64,000 nt of DNA. Origin: Methyloceanibacter caenitepidi (GTDB lineage Bacteria > Pseudomonadota > Alphaproteobacteria > Rhizobiales > Methyloligellaceae). The stretch's first letter is position 1; the number at the start of each line of letters is the position of its first letter. The stretch is taken from contig NZ_AP014648.1 of NCBI RefSeq assembly GCF_000828475.1, forward strand, positions 248,001-312,000. Reading direction: 5' to 3'. A program made the translations under genes and the position numbers. Shown piece after piece: positions 54,016-63,721 of this stretch. The notes under the pieces are model-generated. The model saw nothing but the letters and a program-made list of their open reading frames with translations. It searched no databases and was not told the origin of the DNA.

Positions 54016-54202
54016 CGGGCGAACGCGCCTTGTCGTGGTCCACGGCAACGAGCCAGGGCTCCGGCTTGAAGAGCGTCACCGTCTCGCGCCAGGACCGCTT
54101 GGCCTGGCTGCGGCGGCGGCGCCAAGCATAGCCGAATTCGCGAAGCAGAGCCGCACGCGACTGTTCCTGCTTTTCGTCTGTATCGATCGTGTCTTTCGTC
54201 AT
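53981..54202 (-). CDS. Possible small basic protein
   Basis: 73 residues, highly charged: SRAALLREFGYAWRRRRSQ, then KRSWRETVTLFKPEPWLVAV. No family is recognised, but W, F and R placement and codon use are protein-like, and an ATG begins the frame. Its 3' end overlaps the convergent membrane protein gene by 35 bases. It may be a small cytosolic nucleic-acid- or membrane-binding protein, or an unused frame. Confidence 0.4.
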   Translation of the reverse strand: MTKDTIDTDEKQEQSRAALLREFGYAWRRRRSQAKRSWRETVTLFKPEPWLVAVDHDKARSPVKLRDLPEASK

Positions 54203-54429
54203 CTACGCACTCCTTCGGACCCCCCGAAAGAATCAACACACCTCACTCTGTGTGGTTCCAGCTCGTTGCGCAACAATCATAAAATCGTCACGGGGATTTG
54301 GGTTTGCGATATCCCATAGCTGTTGTTGGCATTGTGCGTGCGCTGCGCCATAAAGCCTTGATTTTGGTCATGCGAACCTCGCCGCCAGCATCCCCGCGGC
54401 GGCCGGTTCCCTCACGTTAGGAGATAGGC

Positions 54430-55254
54430 GTGGCGCGCCGCTTGCTGCTCGCGACTCTGGCTCTCGGACTGATCCTGGGTTTGATCTTCGCGATTTTCCC
54501 GGAGATCGATCTATGGGCGGCGTCTCTGTTCTACGATCCGCAAACCGGCCGGTTCCCGATGGCGCGCGACGAGGACTGGGAGAGGGTACGCAACCTGGCC
54601 TACTGGGTCCCTTATCTCCTCGTCGCCCCGTCGCTATTCGTGCTGATCCGGAAGTTCGTGTTTCCCCGCACCAAGATGGTCATCGCACCGTCCGTGGCGC
54701 TTTTCCTCGTCGGATCGTTCATCGCGGGGCCAGGTGTCCTCACCAATCTGGTTCTGAAAGACAATTGGGGGCGCCCGCGTCCCAACCAGGTGGAGCAATT
54801 CGGCGGCAAGGCCGACTTCGAACCCTGGTGGCGGCCCGGTGGCGCGTGCCACCGCAATTGCTCCTTCGTCTCTGGCGAGGGCAGCCTCGCCTTCTGGACC
54901 GTCGCGCCGGCCATGCTCGCGCCCCCGGCCGCCCGGCCCTTCACCGTGGGCGCGGCGGTGCTCTACGGCATCTCCGTCGGTGGCTTGAGGGTCACGTTCG
55001 GACGGCACTTTCTGAGCGACGTCCTCTTCGCCGGCATCTTCACCGTCGGCATGTTGCTGCTGTTCTACTACCTGCTCCTGGCGCCGGGACGCCGCAACGA
55101 TGCCAGACTGGAGGCGCAGCTCGACAGAGTAGCCTTCGCCCTGCATCGCGGTATTGCCGCGCTTCTTGCCGGTATCGGCACGGGGCTCGCCCGATTGGGG
55201 GCGGGCTTGCGCCATTCGGGCCAAGCCCTGCTGCGGCGCGCCGACCCCGACTAG
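54430..55254 (+). CDS. PAP2 phosphatase with SGE variant motif (LpxE-like)
   Basis: 274 residues from a GTG with AGGAGAT upstream. About six membrane helices. PAP2 motif 1: LKDNWGRPRPNQ (K-x-x-x-x-R-P, about 110-118). Motif 2: CSFVSGEGSLAF (about 144-155), where the canonical P-S-G-H is V-S-G-E, so the usual His is Glu. Motif 3: GGLRVTFGRHFLSDVLF with Arg 187, His 193 and Asp 197 intact. Members hydrolyse lipid phosphates; relatives include lipid A 1- and 4'-phosphatases and undecaprenyl-diphosphatases. The C-terminal 60 residues are a helical extension. The substrate is not certain. Confidence 0.85.
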   Translation: MARRLLLATLALGLILGLIFAIFPEIDLWAASLFYDPQTGRFPMARDEDWERVRNLAYWVPYLLVAPSLFVLIRKFVFPRTKMVIAPSVALFLVGSFIAGPGVLTNLVLKDNWGRPRPNQVEQFGGKADFEPWWRPGGACHRNCSFVSGEGSLAFWTVAPAMLAPPAARPFTVGAAVLYGISVGGLRVTFGRHFLSDVLFAGIFTVGMLLLFYYLLLAPGRRNDARLEAQLDRVAFALHRGIAALLAGIGTGLARLGAGLRHSGQALLRRADPD

Positions 55255-55282
55255 CCAATCCCGCTCGTTGCTCCTGCACCTC

Positions 55283-55310
55283 TTGCGCGCGGGCGCGCCG
55301 CGCCTATAGT
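55283..55310 (+). promoter_or_regulatory. Candidate sigma-70 promoter of argG
   Basis: TTGCGC (55283-55288) and TATAGT (55305-55310) are 16 bases apart, ending 62 bases before the argG start. The match is fair and the position good. Confidence 0.4.
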
Positions 55311-55372
55311 CCCGGCCAACGCTGCAATCGCGCCGCAAGCGCGCCTCTCCAAGACTTCGGCAGGACTTCTGA

Positions 55373-56584
<1,212 letters not shown>

Positions 56585-56616
56585 CGGAACGGCAGCGCCG
56601 GTAGTACAAAGTCGTC

Positions 56617-57681
56617 ATGACCTGGCCTGACCGACGCCTTCTCGACCTGTTTGGCATCGACGTCCCGATTCTCCTCGCCCCCATGGCCAATTCGGCGGGG
56701 GTCGAGCTGGCGATTGAGGTTGCCCGGGAGGGCGGGCTTGGCGCGCTGCCGTGCGCGGTGCTGAGCCCGGCGGAGATCGAAGCCGGGGTCGCCGCCTTCC
56801 GGGCAAAAACGGACGCCCCGCTCAACGCAAATTTCTTCTGTCACAGGCCTGAGCCCGAGGACCCGGAGCGCGACCGCGCGTGGCTTGCCCATCTCGCCCC
56901 CTATTTCGACGCCGCCGGGGTGGCGCCGCCGGATCTGCCGCTGCCGACCGGCCACGCGCCATTCGGGGAAGCCGAGTGCGCCGCGATCGATTCGGCCAAA
57001 CCGGAGATCGTCAGCTTTCATTTCGGGCTGCCCCCGGCGCCACTTCTGGCGCGCGTCAAAGACACCGGCTGCAAAGTTATTTCTTCCGCGACCTCGCTCC
57101 GCGAAGCCCGCTACCTCGCTGAGAACGGCGTCGACGCGATCATCGCCCAAGGCGCCGAGGCGGGCGGGCATCGCGCCATGTTTCTGGAGACCGACGTTTC
57201 GCGTCAGGTCGGGACGTTTGCGCTCGTTCGGAGCATTGCGGCGAACATCGATCTGCCGGTGATCGCGGCGGGCGGCATCGCCGATGGGCAGGCAATCGCT
57301 GCATGTTTTGCGCTGGGTGCGGCCGCCGTGCAGATCGGCACGGCCTACCTCCTCACGGACGAGGCCTGGACGCCGCCGCTTCACCGCGCGGCGCTGGCGG
57401 ATCCGGTGCGCGAAACCGCCATGACGAACGTGCTGACCGGCCGCCCGGCACGGGGTGTCGTGAACCGGTTCATGCGTGAACAAGGACCGATGAACGCCGC
57501 GGCGCCACATTTTCCGCGCGGGCGCCCGGCGATTGCGCCGCTGCGTGCGAAGGCCGAGGCCGAAGGCTCGAGCGACTTCTCCCCGCTCTGGTCCGGTCAG
57601 GCCGCGACGCTGCCCGGGCCCATGGGTGCCGGCGCGCTAACGCGGTGGCTGTCGGAACACGCCCTCGCGGCAATGGCGTAG
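56617..57681 (+). CDS. Nitronate monooxygenase-family flavoprotein
   Basis: 354 residues, FMN-dependent TIM barrel. LFGIDVPILLAPMANSAGVE at the N-terminus, EAGGHRAMF with the catalytic-region His, GVDAIIAQG and VIAAGGIADGQAIAACFALGAAAVQIGTAYL (FMN phosphate site) are family blocks. Oxidises alkyl nitronates such as propionate-3-nitronate; FabK enoyl reductases share the fold but differ in these blocks. Follows argG by 32 bases, same strand. Complete. Confidence 0.92.
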   Translation: MTWPDRRLLDLFGIDVPILLAPMANSAGVELAIEVAREGGLGALPCAVLSPAEIEAGVAAFRAKTDAPLNANFFCHRPEPEDPERDRAWLAHLAPYFDAAGVAPPDLPLPTGHAPFGEAECAAIDSAKPEIVSFHFGLPPAPLLARVKDTGCKVISSATSLREARYLAENGVDAIIAQGAEAGGHRAMFLETDVSRQVGTFALVRSIAANIDLPVIAAGGIADGQAIAACFALGAAAVQIGTAYLLTDEAWTPPLHRAALADPVRETAMTNVLTGRPARGVVNRFMREQGPMNAAAPHFPRGRPAIAPLRAKAEAEGSSDFSPLWSGQAATLPGPMGAGALTRWLSEHALAAMA

Positions 57682-57717
57682 CGGCCGCGGCCGTTTCCAA
57701 CGACCCGACGACCGCGC

Positions 57718-58800
57718 CTAGGACTCCTCCTCGGGCATGATCACCGCATCGCCGGGCATCTCTTCGAACACGCTTTCCTTCACGCCGAAATTCGTGGAGA
57801 GCAGCAGGTCGGGCGTCCCCGCCATCCAGGCGGTGATCGAGATCGACTCGTAAGTGCCGTTGTTGAGCACGACGAGAAGCTCGAGATCCTCCGCGCCGGT
57901 GTTCTCGATGTAGTGGCCGAAGCCTTGCGGCACGTAGCCCACATCGCCGGCGGCGAATTCATCCGTGCGCGCCCGCCCGCCCGAGCCGAACACGGTCATG
58001 CGGCCCGTGCCCGTAAGATAGTATTGCCACTCCACGGCATTCGGATGCCAATGCAGTTCGCGCATCCCGCCCGGGGCAATCGTCAGCAACGCACCCGTCA
58101 TCGTCGTCGAGATCGGAAACTCCACCTCCGAGGCGATCCGCATCTCGCCGCCCGGAAACGGCTCGGGCGCCTGGGCGAGAAGACGATAGCGGTGGGTCAG
58201 CGGGGGCACGTTGAGCGTGCCGGGCGCAGGGAACGCGTCGAGCGGCGGCGGTACCGGGCCCTTGGCGATATAGACCTCATGGTCGGGAAAGTTCGCGAAC
58301 GCCGATTCCGGCAGGCCGAAATTCTTGGCCAGCACCTCGTGCGGCGTGTGGCCCAGCCAGTCCGTGATCGAGAACGTGCCGAATTCCGAGAAATAGCCGT
58401 TGTCGAACACGAGAATGAAGGTACAGCCGTCGCTCAAGCCTTGGATCGAATGGCCGTGGCCGCGCGGGAAATACCAGACGTCGCCGGGCCCGAAGTCGAC
58501 GACCTCCGCCTGGTTCTCCGGATCGATAGTGGTGACGCGCGCGTGACCCTCGATCATGTAAGCCCACTCGGCGGCATTGGCGTGCCAATGCAGCTCGCGC
58601 ACCGCGCCGGGCTCCAAGGTCATGTAGACCCCGGCGAGCGCTTCGGAGACCGGAAACTGGCTGACATTGGCTTCCTTCGCCGTGCCGCCGTCGAACTGCT
58701 TGGCGGGGGCATCGCCCAGCGCATAGCGGAACGACGGCAATTCCTTGCCGGAGAGCGACTGGGGCATGGCCCCGAAGGGCGGTTCAGGCGTTTCAGTCAT
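57718..58800 (-). CDS. Bicupin oxalate decarboxylase-like protein
   Basis: 360 residues with two cupin domains. Domain 1: RELHWHANAAEWAYMIEGHA and YFPRGHGHSIQGL give the H-x-H, Glu and His metal ligands. Domain 2: RELHWHPNAVEWQYYLTGTG and YVPQGFGHYIENTG repeat them. The lid after domain 1 reads NGYFSEFGTFSITDWL; its Glu corresponds to the proton donor of Bacillus oxalate decarboxylase, whereas oxidases lack it. No signal peptide, so probably cytosolic. It would split oxalate to formate and CO2 using Mn. Bounded by intergenic gaps; divergent from typA. Confidence 0.9.
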   Translation of the reverse strand: MTETPEPPFGAMPQSLSGKELPSFRYALGDAPAKQFDGGTAKEANVSQFPVSEALAGVYMTLEPGAVRELHWHANAAEWAYMIEGHARVTTIDPENQAEVVDFGPGDVWYFPRGHGHSIQGLSDGCTFILVFDNGYFSEFGTFSITDWLGHTPHEVLAKNFGLPESAFANFPDHEVYIAKGPVPPPLDAFPAPGTLNVPPLTHRYRLLAQAPEPFPGGEMRIASEVEFPISTTMTGALLTIAPGGMRELHWHPNAVEWQYYLTGTGRMTVFGSGGRARTDEFAAGDVGYVPQGFGHYIENTGAEDLELLVVLNNGTYESISITAWMAGTPDLLLSTNFGVKESVFEEMPGDAVIMPEEES

Positions 58801-58951
58801 CGCGGGACCTTCATGGGATGGCTACGGTGAGGCGTCGCGTCGCCGGCCTTGCGGCCGGCCGGGCAGGCGCGAGTGTGCCGCATCGCCGACAGCGCGCGCA
58901 ACGGATATCGAATGTCTGTAACGCACCCATGATCAGGCCGATCGCGCGCCA

Positions 58952-58979
58952 TTGCGGTTGGCGGCAAAATCCCTATATT
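58952..58979 (+). promoter_or_regulatory. Candidate sigma-70 promoter of typA
   Basis: TTGCGG (58952-58957) and TATATT (58974-58979) with a 16-base spacer, 61 bases before the typA start. Good position and fair match. Confidence 0.45.
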
Positions 58980-59040
58980 GCGCCGCAATAACAGCCCGCT
59001 GGCGCTTCCGCCCGCGCCTGGCCGAAAGACCTACCCAAAT

Positions 59041-60870
59041 ATGAAGCTACGCAACATCGCCATCATCGCGCATGTCGACCATGGCAAGACCACCCTCGTC
59101 GACCGCCTCCTCCAGCAGTCGGGCGCTGTCCGCAACAATCAGCGTGTCGACGAACGCGCCATGGACTCCAATGATCTGGAGAAGGAACGCGGGATCACCA
59201 TCCTGGCGAAGGCCACCTCCATCGTGTGGAACGACATCCGCATCAATGTGGTCGACACGCCGGGCCACGCCGATTTCGGCGGTGAGGTCGAACGCATTCT
59301 CAACATGGTCGACGGCGCACTCGTCCTGGTCGATGCGGCCGAGGGCCCGCTGCCGCAGACGAAATTCGTCGTGTCGAAGGCCCTCAAGATGGGCCTCAAG
59401 CCGATCGTGGTCATCAACAAGGTCGACCGTCCCGATGCGCGGCCCGACGAGGTTCTGAACGAGATCTTCGATCTGTTCGCGGCCCTCGACGCCAACGACG
59501 AGCAGCTCGATTTCCCGGTCCTCTACGGCTCGGCCAAGGAAGGCTGGATGGCCGAAAGCCCCGAGGGGCCGAAGGACCAGGGCATGATGCCGCTGTTCGA
59601 GCTGGTTCTCCGGCACGTGCCGGCACCCGCCGTCGAGGAGGGGCCCTTCCAGCTGCTGGGAACGATCCTCGAGGCCAATCCCTATCTGGGCCGCATCGTC
59701 ACAGGCCGCATCACCTCGGGCACGATTAAGCCCAACGAAATGGTCAAGGTGCTGGACCACGAAGGCAAACTCGTCGAGCAGGGCCGCGTATCCAAAGTGC
59801 TCGCATTCCGCGGTCTCGAGCGCGCGGCGCTGGACGAGGCGAGCGCGGGCGACATCGTCTCCCTTGCGGGCCTGCCCAACGCGACGGTCGCCCATACGAT
59901 CTGCGCCCCGGAAATCGATACCCCGCTGGCGGCCCAGCCCATCGACCCGCCGACGCTGTCCATGACCTTCCGGGTCAACGATTCGCCGCTGGCAGGGACC
60001 GAAGGATCGAAGGTCACCGGCCGCATGATTCGCGACCGGCTGCTGCAAGAGGCCGAAGGCAACGTAGCGCTGAAGGTCACAGAATCCGACGAACGCGATT
60101 CGATGATTGTCGCCGGCCGCGGCGAGTTGCAGCTCGGGATCCTGATCGAAACCATGCGCCGCGAGGGTTTCGAGCTTTCAGTGTCCCGGCCGCGCGTCTT
60201 GTTCAGCCGCGACGAGTCGGGACAGCTTCTGGAGCCGATCGAGGAAGTCGTCATCGATCTCGATGAGGAGCACCAAGGCGCGGTCGTGCAAAAGCTGTCC
60301 GAACGAAAGGCCGATTTGATCGAGATGAAGCCGTCCGGCGGCGGGCGGATACGCCTGGTCTTCCATGCGCCGACACGCGGCCTGATCGGATATCAGAGCG
60401 AACTCCTGACCGATACGCGCGGCACCGGCATCATCAATCGGCTGTTCCACGGCTATGCGCCGCATAAAGGCGCGATTCAGGGACGGCGCAACGGCGTCTT
60501 GATCTCCACCGAACAAGGTGAGGCCGTGGCCTATGCGCTCTTCAACCTGGAAGACCGCGGCCCGATGATGATCGAACCTGGGGCGCGGGTCTATCAGGGC
60601 ATGATCGTCGGCGAGCATACGCGCGGCAACGACCTCGAGGTCAATGTCTTGAAGGGCAAGAAGCTCACGAATATCCGGACCACGTCGAAGGACGAAGCGG
60701 TCCGCCTGACCCCACCGATACGCATGGTCCTGGAGAAGGCCCTCTCCTACATCCAGGACGACGAGTTGGTCGAAGTGACGCCGGACTCGATCCGTCTGCG
60801 CAAGCAGCATCTCGATCCGAACGACCGCAAGAAGGCCGAGCGGCAGCGGGAAGCGGAAAACGCCGCCTAG
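59041..60870 (+). CDS. typA: Ribosome-binding GTPase TypA/BipA
   Basis: 609 residues, translational GTPase. G1 AHVDHGKTTLVDRLL, G2/switch region MDSNDLEKERGITILAKAT, G3 VDTPGHADFGGEVER, G4 INKVDRPDARPDEV. Domain V and the TypA-specific C-terminus are present (GRNGVLISTEQGEAVAYALF, EALSYI-type end). BipA assists 50S assembly and translation at low temperature or stress and affects surface-polysaccharide expression in several bacteria. The ATG at 59041 fits the family; the in-frame start at 58978 would place the promoter inside the gene. Complete. Confidence 0.97.
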   Translation: MKLRNIAIIAHVDHGKTTLVDRLLQQSGAVRNNQRVDERAMDSNDLEKERGITILAKATSIVWNDIRINVVDTPGHADFGGEVERILNMVDGALVLVDAAEGPLPQTKFVVSKALKMGLKPIVVINKVDRPDARPDEVLNEIFDLFAALDANDEQLDFPVLYGSAKEGWMAESPEGPKDQGMMPLFELVLRHVPAPAVEEGPFQLLGTILEANPYLGRIVTGRITSGTIKPNEMVKVLDHEGKLVEQGRVSKVLAFRGLERAALDEASAGDIVSLAGLPNATVAHTICAPEIDTPLAAQPIDPPTLSMTFRVNDSPLAGTEGSKVTGRMIRDRLLQEAEGNVALKVTESDERDSMIVAGRGELQLGILIETMRREGFELSVSRPRVLFSRDESGQLLEPIEEVVIDLDEEHQGAVVQKLSERKADLIEMKPSGGGRIRLVFHAPTRGLIGYQSELLTDTRGTGIINRLFHGYAPHKGAIQGRRNGVLISTEQGEAVAYALFNLEDRGPMMIEPGARVYQGMIVGEHTRGNDLEVNVLKGKKLTNIRTTSKDEAVRLTPPIRMVLEKALSYIQDDELVEVTPDSIRLRKQHLDPNDRKKAERQREAENAA

Positions 60871-60988
60871 GGGTATGTCCTTTTGCCCGTGCGCACCGGA
60901 CTCGTGTGCTCGCTTCGCGCGTATCGGAACAAGGGATAACCCAAACGGACCCTTTGCCCGATTGGAGCGGCTGAGCTAGGCTTTGCCT

Positions 60989-61495
60989 ATGTCCGTCGAT
61001 GTCGCTCAGGTTCGGCCGGCAGGGCCAAAAGACGCAAACGCGCTTGCAACCGCCTACGAGGAAGCATGGCGCGGGGCCTATCAGGGTATTATTCCCCATC
61101 TCGATCTCGAGCGAATGATTGCCCGCCGCGGCCAAGGCTGGTGGGAGCGGGTGCTGCAGCGGCGCGCGTCCGTGCTCGTCCTCGACTTTGGAGGTCAGGT
61201 GGCGGGCTACGTCACCTTCGGGCGTTGCCGCATCGGTCGCGGCCCGTACCGAGGCGAGATATTCGAACTTTACCTCTCGCCCACCTATCAAGGGTTGGGA
61301 TTGGGCACCAAGCTCTTCGACGGCGCGCGACAGAAGCTTCACGAATGGCGTCTCCCGGGCCTCCTTGTATGGGCGCTCGCGGACAACGAGGCCGCGTGCG
61401 ACTTCTACCTAACGCTCGGCGGAAAGCCGATTGCCGAAGGCACTGAGGACTTCAGCGGAACAAGCTTGCGCAAGATCGCATTCGCTTGGCGCTAA
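60989..61495 (+). CDS. GNAT-family N-acetyltransferase
   Basis: 168 residues. VAQVRPAGPKDANALATAYEEAW at the N-terminus, FELYLSPTYQGLGLGTKLFDGA holds the acetyl-CoA pyrophosphate loop (Q/R-x-x-G-x-G/A), and VWALADNEAACDFYLTLGGKPI is the fourth motif. The acceptor is unknown; RimI-like or small-molecule acetylation is possible. The ATG at 60989 is preferred to a TTG two codons upstream. Follows typA by about 118 bases. Confidence 0.88.
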   Translation: MSVDVAQVRPAGPKDANALATAYEEAWRGAYQGIIPHLDLERMIARRGQGWWERVLQRRASVLVLDFGGQVAGYVTFGRCRIGRGPYRGEIFELYLSPTYQGLGLGTKLFDGARQKLHEWRLPGLLVWALADNEAACDFYLTLGGKPIAEGTEDFSGTSLRKIAFAWR

Positions 61496-61600
61496 TTTGC
61501 GCCCGCCGATTCAGCAACCATTAACTGTAACCATTCGGTCTGCCTTAACGACCTCGCTCATAGGGTCTCCTATTCAGCTAGGGACGGTAGGGACGACGAT

Positions 61601-63679
61601 ATGGCGGAGATCGACAAGCGCGACCGATGGATCATGCTTGGTCTTGTTGTGCTGGGGCTTTTCACGGTGACGGCCGCCGTTCTTTCGGGCGGATCTGCAA
61701 TCAATTACGCACTTGAGGTCGAGGCCAGCAACGCGGCCCATGCCTGGGGCACGGAGGCCGATAAGCGCCTTCGCGGGGCCTTGGATGGGGAGGAGGCTCT
61801 TCCTGCGGGAGAGGCTCTGCACGTCATCGATCCGGCAGCGTTGCGGCGGCACTTGACGTCCGACCCGAGCGCGGCTTCCAGCATGCCGACGATTTCCGTG
61901 AATGAGAGCCATCGCAAATTCGCCGACCGGCTTCGGTGGCTCACGGGCGGTCTGCTTGCCGCCGATCCGGGCCGATCCGGCGAGGACGCAGTGAGCAAGA
62001 TGGAAGGCTTCGCCGTGCTCAGCCCGAGCGGCAAGACCATGGCTGTCGGCGGTCCCATCGCGCCCGATGTCCTTGTCCGTACGCTCCAAACCGGTCAGAA
62101 CAGAGAGGCCATCGCGGCCGCGGTTGCGCTCAAAGAGATCACGGTCGCCGAGTTGCCGGGCAAGGATCGAAAGAGCCTCGCCATCGTCCCCGTGATCCAC
62201 AACGGCGATGTGGCCTATCTCTATGCGTTTGAGGTCGACCAGAGCGCTGCGGCGGCCCTCACCAACCTCGCCCTTGTCGTCGTGACCGTGACGACTGGCC
62301 TTCTGATCGTGATGGGTTTCTCGGTTCCGGCCGCCATTGCGTCGCGCCGCATCCGCGAGCGTTGGCAGGCAGAGGACAAGATCCGCTATCTCGCCATGCA
62401 CGACTCCCTGACCGGGCTGCCCAACCGGCTGCAGTTTCGCTATCACCTGGAACAGGCCGTCGCCCGTGCAAAGAGGCATGACACCAAGATTGCCGTCTTC
62501 GGCTTGGATCTGGACCGCTTCAAGAACGTCAACTACACCCTCGGCCATGCGACCGGCGATGCCCTGCTTGAAGAGGTTGCCGCCCGGCTGGTCGAGACCC
62601 TCCGCGACAGCGATATCGTCGGACGAATGGGCGGCGATGAATTCGCCGTGGTCGCCGAGAACATCGCGGTCCCGGAAGACGCCATGACTTTGGCCAAACG
62701 CATTTGCGATGCGCTGGGCGCGCCGTACATGGTCAACGGCCATGAGATCACGACGTCCGCCAGTGTCGGCATCGCTCTGGGACCGATCGCCAATCATCCC
62801 GTCGAAATCCTGATGAAGAACGCGGATCTGGCGCTTTACCGGGCCAAGCAGGACGGTCGCAACACGTTCCGCTTCTTCGAGCCGGCCATGGACGCGGCGC
62901 TCCAAAGGCGCCGGCGTCTGGAGCACGATCTGCGGAATGCCATCCGCAAGAATCAACTCTATCTCGACTATCAACCGCAGTTCGGTCTCAGCGAAGGACA
63001 GTTGACCGGCTACGAGGCGCTGGTGCGTTGGTGGCATCCGACGGAAGGCGAAATCCCGCCGTCGACTTTCGTGCCGATCGCCGAGGAGACGGGTCTCATC
63101 GTGCCGCTCGGCGAGTGGATCCTGAAGACAGCCTGCACCTATGCCTTGGGTTGGCCCAGCGACACCAAGCTCGCCGTGAACCTGTCGCCCGCCCAGTTCA
63201 AGACCCAAGACGTCTTCGACCTCGTGCGACGGGTGCTGGTAGAGACAGGCCTTGAGCCCGAACGCCTGGAGCTTGAGATCACGGAAAGCACCATTCTGCA
63301 GAATACCGACCAAGTCATCGAGACGCTTAGCAGGCTGGACCAGCTCGGTGTTTCGATTGCAATGGACGACTTCGGCACCGGCTATTCGAGCTTGTCCTAC
63401 CTGACCCGTTTCCCGGTGAGGAAGATCAAGATCGACCGCTCCTTCATCGATACGCTCGGCACGAACGAGCAGACGAGCGCGATCGTCTCCAGCATCGTCG
63501 GCCTTGGCCAATCCCTGCATGTGACGATCACGGCCGAGGGCGTCGAAACCGAGGGGCAGGCGGCCATGCTGAAGCGCTGGGGCTGCGATCAGGTTCAGGG
63601 ATACTATTACGGCCGGCCGGAGGCCGAGGTGCCCGCAAACCCGCTCGAAGACGTGCCGCTCGACCGCAACGTCGCGTGA
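61601..63679 (+). CDS. Membrane sensor with GGDEF and EAL domains
   Basis: 692 residues. Helix at about 12-33, a periplasmic domain (about 34-215) of unrecognised type, helix at about 218-242, then a GGDEF domain with intact GRMGGDEF (about 341-348) and an RxxD inhibitory site (RDSD) five residues before it, then an EAL domain with GYEALVRWWHP (about 470-480), ITESTILQNTDQVIE, MDDFGTGYSSLSYL and KIDRSFI. Both domains look catalytically able, so it may make or break cyclic di-GMP depending on the signal. It probably links an external cue to attachment or polysaccharide control. Single gene. Confidence 0.95.
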   Translation: MAEIDKRDRWIMLGLVVLGLFTVTAAVLSGGSAINYALEVEASNAAHAWGTEADKRLRGALDGEEALPAGEALHVIDPAALRRHLTSDPSAASSMPTISVNESHRKFADRLRWLTGGLLAADPGRSGEDAVSKMEGFAVLSPSGKTMAVGGPIAPDVLVRTLQTGQNREAIAAAVALKEITVAELPGKDRKSLAIVPVIHNGDVAYLYAFEVDQSAAAALTNLALVVVTVTTGLLIVMGFSVPAAIASRRIRERWQAEDKIRYLAMHDSLTGLPNRLQFRYHLEQAVARAKRHDTKIAVFGLDLDRFKNVNYTLGHATGDALLEEVAARLVETLRDSDIVGRMGGDEFAVVAENIAVPEDAMTLAKRICDALGAPYMVNGHEITTSASVGIALGPIANHPVEILMKNADLALYRAKQDGRNTFRFFEPAMDAALQRRRRLEHDLRNAIRKNQLYLDYQPQFGLSEGQLTGYEALVRWWHPTEGEIPPSTFVPIAEETGLIVPLGEWILKTACTYALGWPSDTKLAVNLSPAQFKTQDVFDLVRRVLVETGLEPERLELEITESTILQNTDQVIETLSRLDQLGVSIAMDDFGTGYSSLSYLTRFPVRKIKIDRSFIDTLGTNEQTSAIVSSIVGLGQSLHVTITAEGVETEGQAAMLKRWGCDQVQGYYYGRPEAEVPANPLEDVPLDRNVA

Positions 63680-63696
63680 TGGCTTGAAACGAGCCG

Positions 63697-63721
63697 CAGC
63701 CGGTCGTCAGTCGACCGGCTG
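63697..63721. terminator. Hairpin between convergent genes
   Basis: CAGCCGGTCG and CGACCGGCTG form a perfect 10-base stem with a 5-base loop, right after the GGDEF-EAL gene (stop 63679). The minus-strand gene's stop at 63707-63709 lies in the loop region. There is no T-tract on either side, so a bidirectional terminator is only likely. Confidence 0.4.

Noticed and set aside
59047..60048. 333-codon minus-strand frame opposite typA
   Set aside because: typA is unmistakable and the antisense frame has no motif.
61574..63520. 648-codon open frame on the minus strand opposite the GGDEF-EAL gene
   Set aside because: GGDEF and EAL motifs are on the plus strand; the antisense frame lacks any recognisable domain.
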